Position numbers and translations under genes: made by a program. DNA of 64,000 nt from Clavelina lepadiformis (lineage: Eukaryota; Chordata; Ascidiacea; Aplousobranchia; Clavelinidae): NCBI RefSeq assembly GCF_947623445.1, contig NC_135246.1, positions 1,986,501-2,050,500 of the forward strand, in the 5' to 3' direction. Of this stretch, positions 1-13,530 are shown piece by piece; the stretch's first letter is position 1; every line of letters begins with the position of its first letter. The notes under the pieces are model-generated. The model was not told the DNA's origin. It saw nothing but the letters and a program-made list of their open reading frames with translations, and did not search any database.

Positions 1-3000
1 GGTTGGATTGAAGATACTCGAATCATCGCTGCAGAAGCTCAACGCTTCCATCACCTTCTTGGAAGAGGAGAAAAACTGGAAAAAGTCGATTTATAATGAA
101 ATGGACCGTATTGCTCTTTGTGCCGCCTTGAAACTGGAAATGAAAAATGTAGTTCCACCTGTTTGTTCTCAGTCATAAACCGCAGCACTGTGTCATGGCA
201 TTTATAGATTAGTTTAATAGAATTGTAGATAGAATTATAATTGATTAGTAATACAATATAGTAATATAATTAATTAATTAGTAATTAATATAGAATTGTA
301 TGGTTTTAAAGCTGGACACACTAAAGTTCTTAGCCTGTAAATATTTGATTCATCAATTGCAATTGGCAGTGCTGATAAATGGAATGTTTGTTTGTAGCAA
401 CTGCCAGATATCACAACTCTCCTATTGTGCTGGAAAGCAATGTCAAAAGATGACAAAGGAAAAGAAAAAGAGTTTGAAGAAAAATCACTGCTGGGGATCT
501 CCCTGTACCAAGAGGTAAGACATTTTTTTCTTTAAATTGGAAAAACTATTTTCATGAATCTAATGCAACAGAATCTAATATTCAGTTGCCATTTTCAGAA
601 TATGCTATTTAATCTAATTTTGGCTTAATTGGATGAATGTAAATTACTTCATGATATCTGTCTTTTACTCAAAGGAGAAAATTGTTTTAGTTATCAATCT
701 TTAAACCTAATTTTGACGTAACACATTTTGCGGTTAGATATTTCCAGATTCACTCAACAAATGCCAATTTGACTTCAGTTTACTGCTTCAAGGCTTGGAT
801 AACAATGGACTTCCTGAAAATAAAAAGAATATTGTGCATATTTTGGACATCCTATTTCATTCCGCATACAAGTATAAATGGTTTAAAAAGGTAAGTAATT
901 CAGTTTACCACACAACAGTTCAACATTTTCTGTGTTTGTCTTTTTTACGTAATCTACAAATCTTGTATAATTAATACGTTTAACGAGACAAATTTATTTA
1001 ATTGGTTTAGGGTGCGAGTAAAAAAACACTTTTTCATCAACTGGTTTACGTATTAGTTGAGACCATCAAAGACACATCAGGCAAAGATAATCCTGTTTTA
1101 GAAACAGCAATGCAACTTGCTACTAAAGTAAGTTTATATTTTAATTCTGCTCTAACACTGTTATATTTTTAAGTTTTTTGCTAAACTAGTGATCTTTTTT
1201 GGTTAAATTTCAATTTAAGAGATTATGTACAAATTTCTTGACGGTTTTAAGGTCTTGATAATAAACAAAATTATGGACGAAAATTCGTCTGGTTTGTTTA
1301 CGTGGATATACAACCTTGGACTTGCAAGTGACGGTCAGAGTCAAGATGAACTTTTACAGTTTTTTGAAAAAACTGTTGCATCCGTTGCAAAGCGCCCACA
1401 CAGGTATGTTACTAAAACTATATCAATTTTGACACAGATTACATGTCTTTGTTCATTGATATAAAATATGTGTTTTCATGATTATCATTTGTAGCATAAA
1501 ACATTTCGTTGTATATAATAAAAAAGATTTTTGTTGCCTAGGACTAAGAGGCAATTTATAAAGAATTTTTATGCCGTTCATGTTTTGTAATTTGTCTAAT
1601 CATATTATAAAACTTTCCAGGTATTATGAAAAGGCAATGGCAATAATTGAGAGTACAAACGATTCTTCAATTCCAAAAGATAATCAAAACAAAACAAGTA
1701 AAGACATCCCATATGTGGAAATAGATAGACTGGATGGAGTGTGGAAGAAGCATTTTACCGGCACAAATCTTTCATGTGCAGGTGATTTCACACGTAGACA
1801 TTCTCATTGCATTTTGAAAAAAACATGATATTGACTTTTGTTGTGTTTCTAGAAATTGTTGATGTTTATTACGTGTACGTACATACTTTTACTTACTTAC
1901 GTACTTACTTTTATAGTTAACAAGTTAACAGTTAACTTTTACTGTTAAAATCGTTATCAATTGAAAGTAACTAGTTGATTATTATTATCAGTAGACTTTG
2001 TAAATTAATTAGTTTATTTTGCTTTGGTATGCTTTTGGTCCTAAGAAATGCACCCAAACCAAAGCGTGCTACTATTTATCGTTCATCGCAACACAGCGGC
2101 CAATATTTAGTATAAATACAAATTATGCTTGTAATGCAGAGAGCTCTAAGGTTGAAGTATCGCTGATGTTGGTGTCAGCATTTGAACAACTTTCCTTTTT
2201 CACAAATGATGAAGGGAATGAAAGTCTTCAATCACTCGATAGGTGTGCATACTTGCAATTTGAAATTCTTATATTCAATATTTTCTTGACTTTAGCTTAG
2301 AAAAATGTAGTAACCCTGAGAAATACTTTGAGTACATTTAGCCAGGATGCACCAGACAATAATAATTAATGCTTTTTTTCCTGATTAAATAGTTTTCCTT
2401 TTTTTCCATTGTTCGTTTATGATGCCACTTAGCATGGCTGTACTTAGTTTTTTTCAGTTGTATGATGCTGACATTAAAAGTATATTTAACATATTTAAAA
2501 TCTTTTTAGGTGGCTGTCACTTGTGCTTACAGACCTGCTACATTCCAATACAATTGGCTCCAGTTTAGATGATTTTGTTCGGCTTGTTATCGGGTTGAGC
2601 TGTGAAGTAAGTTTTGTGTGTAATTTGTTGAACTGCCAATAATTCTGTTGTAGTTTTTCGGCACCTGGGTAGTCGGAGACAGTTTTGTGCTTTGTTGAAC
2701 ATAAATCATGTTAAAGGTTGACGTGAATTTTAAAGGTTAAACCTAATAATTAAATTTTGAAATATCAGGTTCCACTTCTTCACAAATTCCATTCTTTGTC
2801 GGAACTTGTTGAAATTCTAGCCATTGGAGAGGGGATTAAGTTTTCTTCATCCAAGAAGATTATGACGCAAGATGATTATGACAAAACAATAAACTATACT
2901 CAGCATGAAAACAACATCAAGGCCATATTACCAGGCAACGTGCTTACATTTTTAACGAGCACATCGCTTCCAGATTCGGAGGACTTAATAGACATAATTA

Positions 3001-6000
3001 TTAAAAGATATCTGAATGTTGCCGCAATTTCTACTGCTGGAAAACAGGACAATATGTGCTGTAGCTCATTTTTTCAGTCGTGGTGTTCTAAACAGAAGTT
3101 GTGTCAGCAGCTTTATTTGCTTAAAAAAGTTTCAATTGTCTTTGAAAGTGACCTTCCAGCAGTTTTTGACCCAAAGTATGAAGTTATGAATATCTTAACC
3201 GAAACTGGTTTAAAAATTTGTTCATTTTTCTTTGCCTATCTTAATTGGATTTATGACCAAACTGCACCACGTCTGTCACCGTCAGATGAATCAAATCCTT
3301 TATTCGAAAATCTCTCCTGCGACCATCATTCACAAGTCGTGGGCAATTTCCCGATTCCAGAAACTTCTACAGAAGTCTTTCTTGTATTGGTGCAAAATAT
3401 CCTCCTGAGCGACATTTTCTCAAAACTTTATCTGTCTAAAAGTCCTCACTATCCAGCAAAGCTCACATCCTACTTCAGTGAAAGAGTTCTCTATCTGGTC
3501 AAGCTACATTGCCAATCAAAGCATGACGTACCACTTAACTTCCCCCCCTTCAGATTGGTAGTTGACAGCGTGAGTGCTCATCTGTCGGGTCAAGATTCTT
3601 CTCCTGTGAGCGTTATGGGCGTAGAACACTTCGACCAGCTACTGCCGTACATGGACCGCAACAATGTAAACAAGGTATTAACTGTGACAAGAGCATTATT
3701 AGAAAATCGATCATCATCATCTATTGAAAATGTTAATTAGTTAAATAATGTTAACTAATTAATTTTGCTGACATCAGTGACTAGTTTAAAGTCTAATCTG
3801 TAAATAATTAACTTTCTATGATTGTCCAGGTTTTAAACATCGCTCTCACATGCCAAAACTGTCAAAAAGCGGAGACCGTGCAAATTATTTGTAGGTAAGG
3901 CATAGGTGTCCATGTTATTTATCGAAGCCAAGTTCAGTGAGACGGACAACTGACCAATTTGAATTTTCCATTTTAGTTGTGTTCTGCATTTGCTGGAGAC
4001 CTGTGCAGTGCTCCCTGACGACCCTCTTCTAAAAAATTCCGTCCATTTTCTTTTTCAAACTTTGATCAGCGGTGAACCAAAAGCAGATTCTTTTATTGAA
4101 ATGATTTTGCACATGGTCAAGCTACACTCTGCCTATGCTATGCTTGCAAAAGAAAAAGTTATTTCATGGTGCTTTAGAAATTCTAAACTTCCTGGCACTA
4201 TAACTATGCTTGAGGTAGAGTTATGCTTTTACTTACTACCAAGTATATATGGCTTGCTTATCCAAGTTTTCTAATATTTTCCGCTAATTGTTTATTACTT
4301 GATTTGATCATCTATGTTGCCTACCAAGTCTTCATTAAAATTAGTTTTGCTGAGAATTATCTGTTTTTCAGTTGCTGGTTTCAAAATATCCTCACTTACA
4401 AGAATGTTTCGTTCGAAATCTTTGTGATGAAAATAGCGAAATGAGTTTGAGCAAATTATCCACTGACAAGAAAGTTCAACTGGTGTCACCAATCACGTCT
4501 ATTTTAAAAGATGGCAAACAATCCAGCCTATTACTGAATCAAGATTTTCTACATCTCTTGGAGAAATCTTACGCGCAACTTCTAATCGACGATTTAATGG
4601 AACAGAACCCAGTGTTTTTGGATTCTGAAAAAGGTAAAACATTTAAGTTCTTCCTTATATTAACCACGACTGTTAATATTTGCTTGCTTGTGTGTCTCAG
4701 CATTTTTAATTGCTTGGATGATGGAGCATGGGGTGGTTTCCACGCAATACATGCAAAATCTCTCCGAGAGCATACACGAAGCATTCCAAGATGTCGCCAA
4801 GTTCCAAGATAGGTTCGACTGCTTTTTCCAGTTCATTTCATAAGCAGCCATCACTAGAAATACATTTGCACAAATCCTTGTTGTTTTGTAGATGGCTGGT
4901 TGCAAGTCAGTTGTTGAAAGAAATGCAGAAGATCAATTTGTCGGAAGATATTACTTCACTTTGGTAAGCGAACAGTAATCAGAAAAAATTTCTACTGCTT
5001 TCTTTCACAGCTTTCCCCTTATATAGTGTGGGTACTGTAATGCACAATGTTAGTTACGAAAGTGGGTTGGCTTGCGTCAAAATTTTTTTGTTGATATTTT
5101 AGTCCCCATTCAAGATAACTCCATTAAATAGGATTGGGTTAAATTATAACTGATAATAATTGGACAAGTCGATGAGTGGTTAAGTAGACGTGGAGTCATT
5201 TTTGTACATATGCTATTATCTTTGTTTGTTTCTTACTTATTTCGCTCATAACCTAAATCTTCATATGTAAATCTTATTTTGCTCGGTTTTATTCATAGCT
5301 TAAATCTTCTCCAATCGCTGATGACGCTTTCTTGCAAACTCATGAAGAGAGATGATGGGAATAATGCTGGTGGTTTAATGAATGTGTCAAAGACGCTTTC
5401 GGATGTGCTTGACAAGAATGTGACTGGTAGCATTTTCAATTTGCGTAACTCGTTATGGAAAGCGTGGAATAACTATGTTAAACTGGCACTTAAGTAAGTT
5501 AGTTAGTTAATAATTGCTTACTGTTGTTTATTTCGCTAATTGAGCTTTATATTCATACGACTTTCAGATCTCAAACTGTTGCCCAATGTTAACTTTTTGT
5601 ATTTCTGTTTCAGTTTTGGCATTTTTAAAACTATGATACAAATACACAAATGCTCAATTTTAATATATTAGGCTATTTAGTATTTATAGCATTTTATGGA
5701 GCCCTTAGTATTTCTTGTGGAGCTTCAAATGAAACTTAGTTGATACCACTGATATCCAGATATGTTTTTTGTTTACTTTTTTTAGAAATTTCTTTTTGTA
5801 TTTCAGGTATTGTTTCTGTAATCCAATGATTTTGGAATTTGTGACAAAATTTATTTTGAAATTCTACGATGAATGCAATAATGCCGAAATTATTAAAGCA
5901 TCCACCATTTTCGAGATGATTAAGACGCACTCAGCATTTTTGAAACTGCTTCTAAGTGAACTTAAAGAGGTATATTATATGTATTGTTGTATTTACATTG

Positions 6001-9000
6001 TTGCATTTGGGAGATTTCTATAAAATATTTCATTTATATCAAATTCTGTCAATAAATGATATGGCTTGCTATAGTTACTGTAACGGATATTTGAATGAGT
6101 AAAATAACTCAACTGGTTTATTAGACATGAATTACAAGCCGCCAGTTTAAAGATATACTTGTCTGTAATTTCCTTGTCTGATGAAAAACATGAATCTTCA
6201 GCGCTTGCGAAATCTCCATTGCACCCAGAATTAGGCTGATTGCATTAATTTAAACGTGATGTTGTTTTAGATTTCAAATAACTTGAAATCAATGTGTAAT
6301 GCTAAATGACTATAATCAATTTTGCCTTATACAGGACGCTGAAGCAAAAGCGTCTTTGGTGAAGCTTCTTCACTGTTTGATAAAGAAATGTGACGCCGAT
6401 CAGTTGCAGCTGAAAGACTTTTCATTCTTATTGTCTGCATACGGCGGGACTCTTTCAATTTCTGACCAGTATTTATACCAAGTATGCGTTATAACTATAT
6501 GTAGCAAACTTATCATATTTTATGGCTAGGTTCTTTCGTCTTTGATGTTAAGCAAGTTTCTGTATTTTTATTTATCTCGTTGGTGATAAAAATTTACCCT
6601 GCGTGTTAGAAAATCAGTAACTGATTGTGTTAATAGTTAATTTTATCGTTTCTCAAAAGACGTATATTTTGTGTCGTAGTTGTAGTTATTAAAAAGTTTT
6701 CCTTCATTTAATGCAGATGATGCTGATATACGAATCGAAAGGAATTTCAATGAAAGAGTTTTCTCCATTTCTATGGGGTGCCATGGCAACAGATGCTTAT
6801 AAACTAAAACAGAAGAAAGCAGAAAATCTTTTTCTAAAGAATTCCCCGAACAAAGTTCTTGGTACAAACATTCACGAGTTCTTAGTAGTTAGAAGGCCTC
6901 CTCTTAATTAATAATAATTTGAGGATTTAAAGCTTTTTGTTGTTTCCAGATTGCTTGGATGCTGACGTCATGCAAATGACGTTGGAATATTTTCCTCTGA
7001 GAAGAAAAATGCCAACAGTGGAACTTATTTCCAGTCAGTTTTCTGTTTTAAGTAACATTTTTTTGACAGTCTAAAGTGTTTTGTACGTATTGGTTGTGTT
7101 GGTGCTTCGGAAATTTAATTGCACTCATTTGTGTTTATTTATTCAGGTTTAATATCGCTCATTTAACGACAATTATTTTCCTTAAAATCATTCGAAGTAA
7201 TTTTGAAAAACAGAATTTTCTTATTTACAGAAAGCGATGCGAATCGATGTATGTTTGCCGACGAAATAGCTTCAAGTCTGTACGATCCCTGTTTTTTATT
7301 GTGTGTTGTATCACATATGCTGTCACCTGCTCACTACATCGACTGCAAGCGATTTGCTGAACAAAAACTTCTCTCGTTTTTACTGGTTTGCTTGTCCAGC
7401 CACTGCAAGAACGTTCGACATCTGTCTGCTCAATGTATTTTAAGATATTTCGATCATGCACAATGTAAGCAATTGTTGTTATGTTTTATTTATTTATTCA
7501 CTCATCAAATATTTACTCAGCTAATTAACGTGCATAGTTATTTTTACTTATTTGTGAGTTGCAGCAAAGTATTTTTGTCCGCATGATGTCCTTTCTGGGC
7601 TGTGGAGTCAAATCTAGAGCCGAAAATGTTTTTGAGTTCCCGGATTCAAAGTCCATATTAAATACACATTTCGAGATGTAATATCAGCCCCTAGTCTTTA
7701 TTGTAAACAGTGTTTTACACAACATTCAACGTTTTCTTTATTGTTTCAATGAACAAACATAAGAACTAACCCAATAGGGGTTAACGCCATTGCACAATTC
7801 AACTAAATATAAAGAAGTCGGATTGGAAAGTTTTGTGAACCGAATGCAAAACCATTTATCTTGAATGTATTCCAAGTACTCAATGGTTGTTGGAATTTTG
7901 GCCTTGAACGTTAATTTAATTTTTACTTCACTTTTTTATTCTATTTATAGCTTCCAGATTTCCTCAAAATAACTTGATTCTTCACTTGATAAGTTGTATT
8001 CGGAATGCCGTCACCACTAAATCGGGCGCCACTAAGAAGCTCGCGTTCGTCATAGCTTTTTATCTTTCCAAACTCGTTCAGCTCTTATTCCAAGTAAGAC
8101 TGGAAGCCTGGATTATTATTTAGTGCTTATTAATTCGGCATTGCTGGACTTTTTGAATTCCATCTACACGTTATTTGTAGAAGATTTTTGTTTGCAAATA
8201 TGAAGTTTCATCTTAACTGCACGTCGCGGTCTTTTAGTAATCCAGCCTTAACTTCCGTGTTTGTATTGTTCAAGCAGCCGGCTGATCACATGTTCTCGGT
8301 CATGTATCGCTTTCTTCTGGTCAAACCCGAGATTGATTTGACGAATATTCCAGAATTTTACGCAACATTTTTCAGCTCCGAATCCGAATACAAAATTGAA
8401 AGGGTGTGGATATTGGATCTGCTACGAACAGGTGATTTTTATTGTTCTTTTACAAGAGTTTCGAGAATCGAAAATCACACGTATTGGCGTTTTATGTACA
8501 GGGCTTCGTGACATGAGCGACTATAAAACAATCGAACGTCGACAATTGTTCAGAATATTAATGAGTTACACCGAGTCACCGACTAGCGATAATTTCACGA
8601 GAAAACAAGTCTTGCAGGCAAGTCCCATCTTTTGACTTTGTAACATAAGGTGTACGAAGAAGGTTTTGTTTCTACGAACAATATATTCCTACAAACGCAA
8701 TTAAATTTACTGCAGTTGATACAAATTACTATTGTTACTCACAAATACCGGCTGCAATTTTTTTTGTTAGAAAAATCGAAAATTGCTAATTTTATGTTTT
8801 CATTTGATAGATTATTGTCAAGGCGAGTAAAATTCGCGGTGCTCTGTTCGATTTGATTGACAACCAAGCACTGATACCTTGGCTGGTGAACATTACTTTA
8901 ATTCAAAACAAACAGCTGGCCATCCATGACAGTGGAGAGACCTACACCCAGCGAGAAGATTCTACTTGTGACCTCATAAACGTTATTTTATCGCTGTGGC

Positions 9001-9395
9001 AAACTCTAGAAGTTGTCCGCGTCGAACATAACCAGACAACTGCGGAAGATGAAAGCAAAGTCACTGAAAAAGCAAAATTTCGCCAAGTGTCCCGACGACT
9101 CGCCGAGAGCGTAATAAGTCTATGCTTTGACGTACTAACCAACATTCTATTTTCTTACAACGGGCATAAAACAACAGAAAACAGTGACAACGCCAGAGTT
9201 GGCAGCGGAACATCCGAGTCCACTGTAGAAATAATTAAAGTGATATCAAGAGCTTCGTCGTACGCCGATATAGCTGCTGCCCGCCCTCGCCGACTGGAAA
9301 TTTTGAGCCGGGCTAAAACGATGCTGCTTTCTAGCGGTCAAAATATTTCCGATATTTTAGATACGTTGATGAATTATTGTTGTTCCAAATCGTGA
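1..9395 (+). CDS. URB1: URB1 (nucleolar pre-ribosomal-associated protein 1), 3' part
   Basis: Urb1/Npa1 is a nucleolar scaffold of early pre-60S particles. I rebuilt 24 exons: 2-148, 398-514, 738-890, 1011-1127, 1252-1403, 1621-1781, 2140-2242, 2510-2606, 2769-3674, 3830-3894, 3977-4214, 4372-4633, 4701-4812, 4892-4963, 5299-5493, 5807-5969, 6335-6481, 6717-6861, 6950-7033, 7231-7464, 7951-8093, 8278-8431, 8502-8617 and 8811-9395. All phases agree and the sum is 1556 codons with stop. The translation follows my recollection of vertebrate URB1 along its length: a FDFSLLLQG segment, a YGGTLSISDQ segment, SLYDPCFLL, and a C-terminal block with ALFDLIDNQALIPWL. The N-terminal roughly 500-600 residues lie upstream of the window. 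The intron after 8617 has a GC donor. No clear AATAAA was seen after the stop. Exon limits are hand-called and may be off by a few bases. Confidence 0.93.
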
Positions 9396-9453
9396 CTTTT
9401 TACATGATTGTGGTTTTAAACGATTTGTTGTGACAAAATTATACATAAAAATA

Positions 9454-11513
9454 TTATAACTCGATTATTTTCCGTTCACACAAAAAAGAACAAAGTTTGC
9501 GGAACCCGCTACAATCCGCCTGTGCCCACGCTCCCATTTTTATCATCCCGCAGTCCTTGTTGCGTCCCAAATGTCCGGGTTGTCCAGGCGCCCAGTTGGT
9601 CCAAGATCGCTCAACTTCCTGACCGTCCATCCACTTCCATTGACCTTCTACGTTCAAGTCAGTCAACCCTATCCAAACGCAGTGAAGCCGAGACGGACCG
9701 ACGAAGCTACTCCATAGAAATCTAAACATTACATGCTAAATGACATCTTATAACAACTGGTTTGCTACGATCGGACGACATAGTATAGTTGATACCGGAA
9801 AACAGCGTCGTTTCGCATTCCGACATAGGCGAGGTCGGCATTCATTTTCTTGCAATATCGACGCGATCTGGTGTAGGAGTCGCTTCTGAACGCACTTTTG
9901 GAGAGAAAATATTGGTAACCGTTTGGTGCGTTGAACCACTGGTCGCTCGCATGATCTAATCATGAATAAGGAAAAGCGCTTTTTATTCCTTTAATTTGTA
10001 CATCGTGTGGGTTAAAATGATAAATAAACTCGTACATTATAGGCCTGCTATAAATCAAATTACTATTCGGTAACTGCTGTAAAGCAATTCTTACTTGAGA
10101 GGCTATTTTGTAAAGACATCAAAGAATTCCGGTTAAGTTGCGTTTGAAGGTGAAAGTTTTCAATTCTCTGCTCCATTCTGTTCAAATTACGTTCTAATTC
10201 CGGATTTCCCCCAGGTAAAAAATATGATGTCGATGTCTCTACCGCGTTGGACGATTTCTTTGCGTTTATCCTCCGAAGACTTTCGTTCATGGCGTTTATC
10301 TTACCAAGTAGATTCCTCGTTCGAATTTCGACAGAAAGCAACCGTGCATTGCTCGCAGAAGACGTGGAATTAATTCTCTGTTGTATTTCTTCCAAGGCTG
10401 TGTATATCGACGCTCCGTTGACGTCATCGTGCACAGCATCAAGTCCTTGAACGGATCTGATGAGGTTCGTATTTTCATGAATTTTCTCTCTCGCCGCTTG
10501 CATGTTGACGCCGATTTCGTTTATGAAGTACAAGACCGCATTGAATTCATCGGCCCAACCGTCAACTTCCTCCTTGAGCTGCTTGTAGTTGCAAGTCATT
10601 CGCTGTAGCTGCTGCTCCGCTGTCGAAGGCCCTTCTGCCTGCACCTGGTCACACTCGTTGCCTTCATTAGATGTAACCTCGTCATTTGTACCTGTAGTCG
10701 AAATGCATCGTGAGCTGTTTTTGCTGAATGAATAGGCTGGGCTTGGGTATACTGTACCTTTATACGTAGCCTACAATTTTGGCGTTTTTCAATAGTCTTT
10801 TAAATAGGGTATTTGTAAATAATTAGCCTACCTCTTTTTTGGATTCTGTGATAGTAATTGCTATTTTCTACCGCCTTTCCGTTGTGGCTCTGCAGTACAA
10901 GCAAAACGTTATGAGAAAGGTAACCGGGCTTATAACACAGGCGTACACTTAACCTACTCTACATGAAGACAATTACGATCTTAAGGTAAGGTGCCCATAA
11001 TAGGAACTTTATGGAACTTGTACGCAACTAAATTGATGCTGTACGTGTTGTTGGTCTAAAAGAAGAGCTGTGTTGGTGCAAAGATATTAGTTAGCCTATA
11101 CTTGAAAGGGGAAGAGAATTCATGAGATCAGACGACACCCGGCTTTGTAGGCTAACAACCTATTTGTGATATTGTAAGTAGCCTTGTGTACCGCGGGGCG
11201 AAACCTTTTTACGCATGTAGGCAGTAATGCAGTAGTTTAAATAATATCGAAAGGCCAAAGTTACCTCAGCAAAGAAAGAACTTTATCCTTATTAATTACC
11301 AAGCAAGACATTCCACTTAGGTTTGTCCAAAGTTAACAGTTGCCGTTAAAAATACAAGGTACAATAGCCTATTGCTCTAAAACATATAAGCTACCGGTAG
11401 CCTACCTCATTTTTTGCAGCAAAGTATAACGCTGTAGACGATAGCAGCAACGAAATTGCAGAAGTCAAAATTATCAGAGCTTTGTATTTCGTATGAACTA
11501 CTTGTACAGTCAT
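9454..11513 (-). CDS. Type II membrane C-type-lectin-like protein with coiled-coil stalk
   Basis: Five exons on the minus strand: 11406-11513, 10832-10889, 10095-10757, 9796-9955 and 9454-9721. Phases agree and give 418 residues. Residues 1-11 are cytoplasmic and 12-33 form a hydrophobic signal-anchor (ALIILTSAISLLLSS...). A Ser/Thr-rich piece and a long heptad-like coiled coil follow, up to about residue 275, all in the large third exon. The last two exons encode a C-type lectin domain with the signatures GYQYF, WIGL, WKWMDG and a terminal CSFLCE. The usual EPN/QPD calcium-binding motif is replaced by QPG and the WND motif by QAD, so classical calcium-dependent sugar binding is doubtful (inference). 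The architecture recalls collectin-like or CLEC surface receptors. The 3' end faces URB1 at a distance of 58 bases. Confidence 0.85.
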
Positions 11514-12456
11514 TGCTTACTCCTATTTGTTATCTTGCAGCAGTGCTAACCACAAACTATTATAGCAGTAAACACGTTATTAATTATTAACAAACAACTC
11601 GACGACGAATCTTTTCAACGCGCAGCTTATATTTTTAGCTACGTCATTCAAAACTAACGTCGTCCTCATTGATATCAATTAGACAACTGCAACTGCTGCA
11701 ACTCAACAGTAGTATCTAGGTCAAATAAGTCTTATCTATGGGCGATTACCCCTTGCTGCCACTTAACCGATAATCACTGCATTAAAATTTCAAAACAACA
11801 TTCCTATTATTGATAAGCAATATCTTTTAAACTACCTCGTTTCGGCCCCTTGATGGCGTAGTGACACTAATCATTAAACAAACTTCTGGTACAATGTATG
11901 TGGATTGTAACGTTGTTGTATAGCCTACTTTAATCAAAGCGACACAAGGTGTGGAAATGACATTGCTGGGAAGCCGTTCTTAGAAGAACTGCTTCGCGTC
12001 CATTGCAATTTTCATTCAATCATGATGCATGCAACAGCATCAAGTGAAAGAATTCGTTTAGAAGCGAAAGCGTGAGTGATTTCTTCTTTTAATGAGCGGC
12101 TGCCCAGCTCTGCCTATGGATAGTGCATACTTATACATTCATAAAAATCATCATAGTAAAATTCAGCAACTAAAGGCAATAAAAAGTTTGGGTAGGCGAT
12201 CAGCGGAATGCTACAGGTTGGTCTTATTTTCTCGTAAACCCATTGAAGATAAAATACGCAATCCGTTAAATACATTGGCAAAAAAGTGCCGATTTGACTA
12301 CCTTTAAACACTCAAAAAGCTTATATACATCTGAGTTTTGTTAAATTAGTACAATATAATTAGTACTCAGTCTCGAATCAAGGGCTTCACAATCAAAAAA
12401 TCAGTTTCATGAAGATTTCTATTTGTTTATCCTATTCCACGCGCAGTTTAGTATTC
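11514..12456. other. Intergenic: lectin gene upstream region
   Basis: No supported coding exon. This includes the presumed promoter of the minus-strand lectin gene. The short open frames near 12092-12311 on both strands lack splice-site or family support. Confidence 0.5.
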
Positions 12457-12529
12457 GCCCGGCTAGCTCAGTCGGTAGAGCGTTGGACTCTTAATCCAAC
12501 GGTCGTGGGTTCGAGCCCCACGTTGGGCG
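12457..12529 (+). tRNA. tRNA-Lys (CTT anticodon)
   Basis: A 73-base cloverleaf with complementary acceptor arms, a D-arm containing GCTCAGTCGGTAGAGC, anticodon CTT at 12490-12492 in loop CTCTTAA, and a T-arm with GGTTCGAGCCC. The internal A and B boxes match animal tRNA-Lys(CTT) closely. A TTTT Pol III terminator lies at about 12532. There is no intron and no encoded CCA. Confidence 0.97.
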
Positions 12530-12741
12530 TACTTTTAACTAACGCATCCACATAACGCTACTGACTTATTCTACTTCCCCAATAGCATGATGCTGATTGC
12601 AGGATTTCAACCGTGGTATGCAGTTTTCCTCATCAGGTATCATTAGTGGTTTTGAAAAAACATTTTTTCAGACGTTTATCATCAAACCTTGGCACCCAAA
12701 GTTAACAATTACACGACATAGAAAAACCGGTAGTTAATCAT

Positions 12742-12747
12742 GTCTCT

Positions 12748-12808
<61 letters not shown>

Positions 12809-12815
12809 AGGGACG
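12742..12815 (+). tRNA. tRNA-Asn (GTT anticodon)
   Basis: A 74-base cloverleaf with GTCTCTG paired to CAGGGAC, D-arm GGCGCAATCGGTTAGCGC, anticodon GTT at 12776-12778 in loop CTGTTAA, and T-arm GGTTCAAGCCC. A run of five T follows at 12817. It is near-identical to animal tRNA-Asn. It lies 212 bases downstream of tRNA-Lys on the same strand. Confidence 0.97.
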
Positions 12816-13010
12816 CTTTTTCGTAAAGCTACAAGTGAATGTACATAATTAATTAATCAGAGTTTCACTAAGTAACACAATCTTACGAAGGTATTTACTT
12901 TCTTAAACTAAAAACCTCACTGCGGTAAAGCCCCTCTATTTGTATTTGAAATTATAACAAAAGTGAATGCTATTAATTAAATTATTTGACCTACGTCTTA
13001 TTATCTAAAT

Positions 13011-13207
13011 CAGGTATGTCCAACCTTTTATTATAGTGGGCCGCATCGTCACTTGAAATAATTCAATGGGCCGCAGAAACTATTAATTTTCAAGAAAAAT
13101 TGATGAAATTAACTACTTTAACAATATCAGTCATCAAAGTATTCGGAGTGAAAATGACTAGCGGGCCGCACAAAAATCTCAGGCGGGCCGCAGGTTGGAC
13201 ATCCCTG
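13011..13207. mobile_element. Non-autonomous hAT element, 197 bp
   Basis: The terminal inverted repeats are CAGGTATGTCCAACCTTTT and its near complement ending ...AGGTTGGACATCCCTG. They are flanked on both sides by the perfect 8-bp target-site duplication ATCTAAAT (13003-13010 and 13208-13215). An 8-bp duplication and CAGG-type ends are hAT hallmarks, and the ends resemble Charlie-type hAT families. There is no coding capacity, so this is a MITE. Confidence 0.9.
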
Positions 13208-13530
13208 ATCTAAATAATTAGACAAATTGAAGCACAACATGGCAATGCAACGCAATATACACAGAACGAGGACTTTAAATTAGGACACACACAAAAAAAA
13301 CATTTAAATTGTTCTGCTTTCCTCTTTTGTACACGTATTTTCATTTGTATAAAATTAGCTTGCATAATAAAACCTGTCTATCGTTGTCTTGTCCGTATGA
13401 AACCAAACAGCTTGGATTAAAGATGAGTAGACTAAATGACAAATGATTTATGCGGACGGAAATAACCACTGAGCGTTATAAAAAGATGGAATGCACGTAG
13501 CCTAGTACAGAAAACCTTAACGGTTTGGCG

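Noticed and set aside
440..514. ATG at 440 as the start of a new gene after a short coiled-coil gene ending at 178
   Set aside because: Splicing 148 to 398 and 514 to 738 gives continuous URB1 similarity, so 440 is an internal Met.
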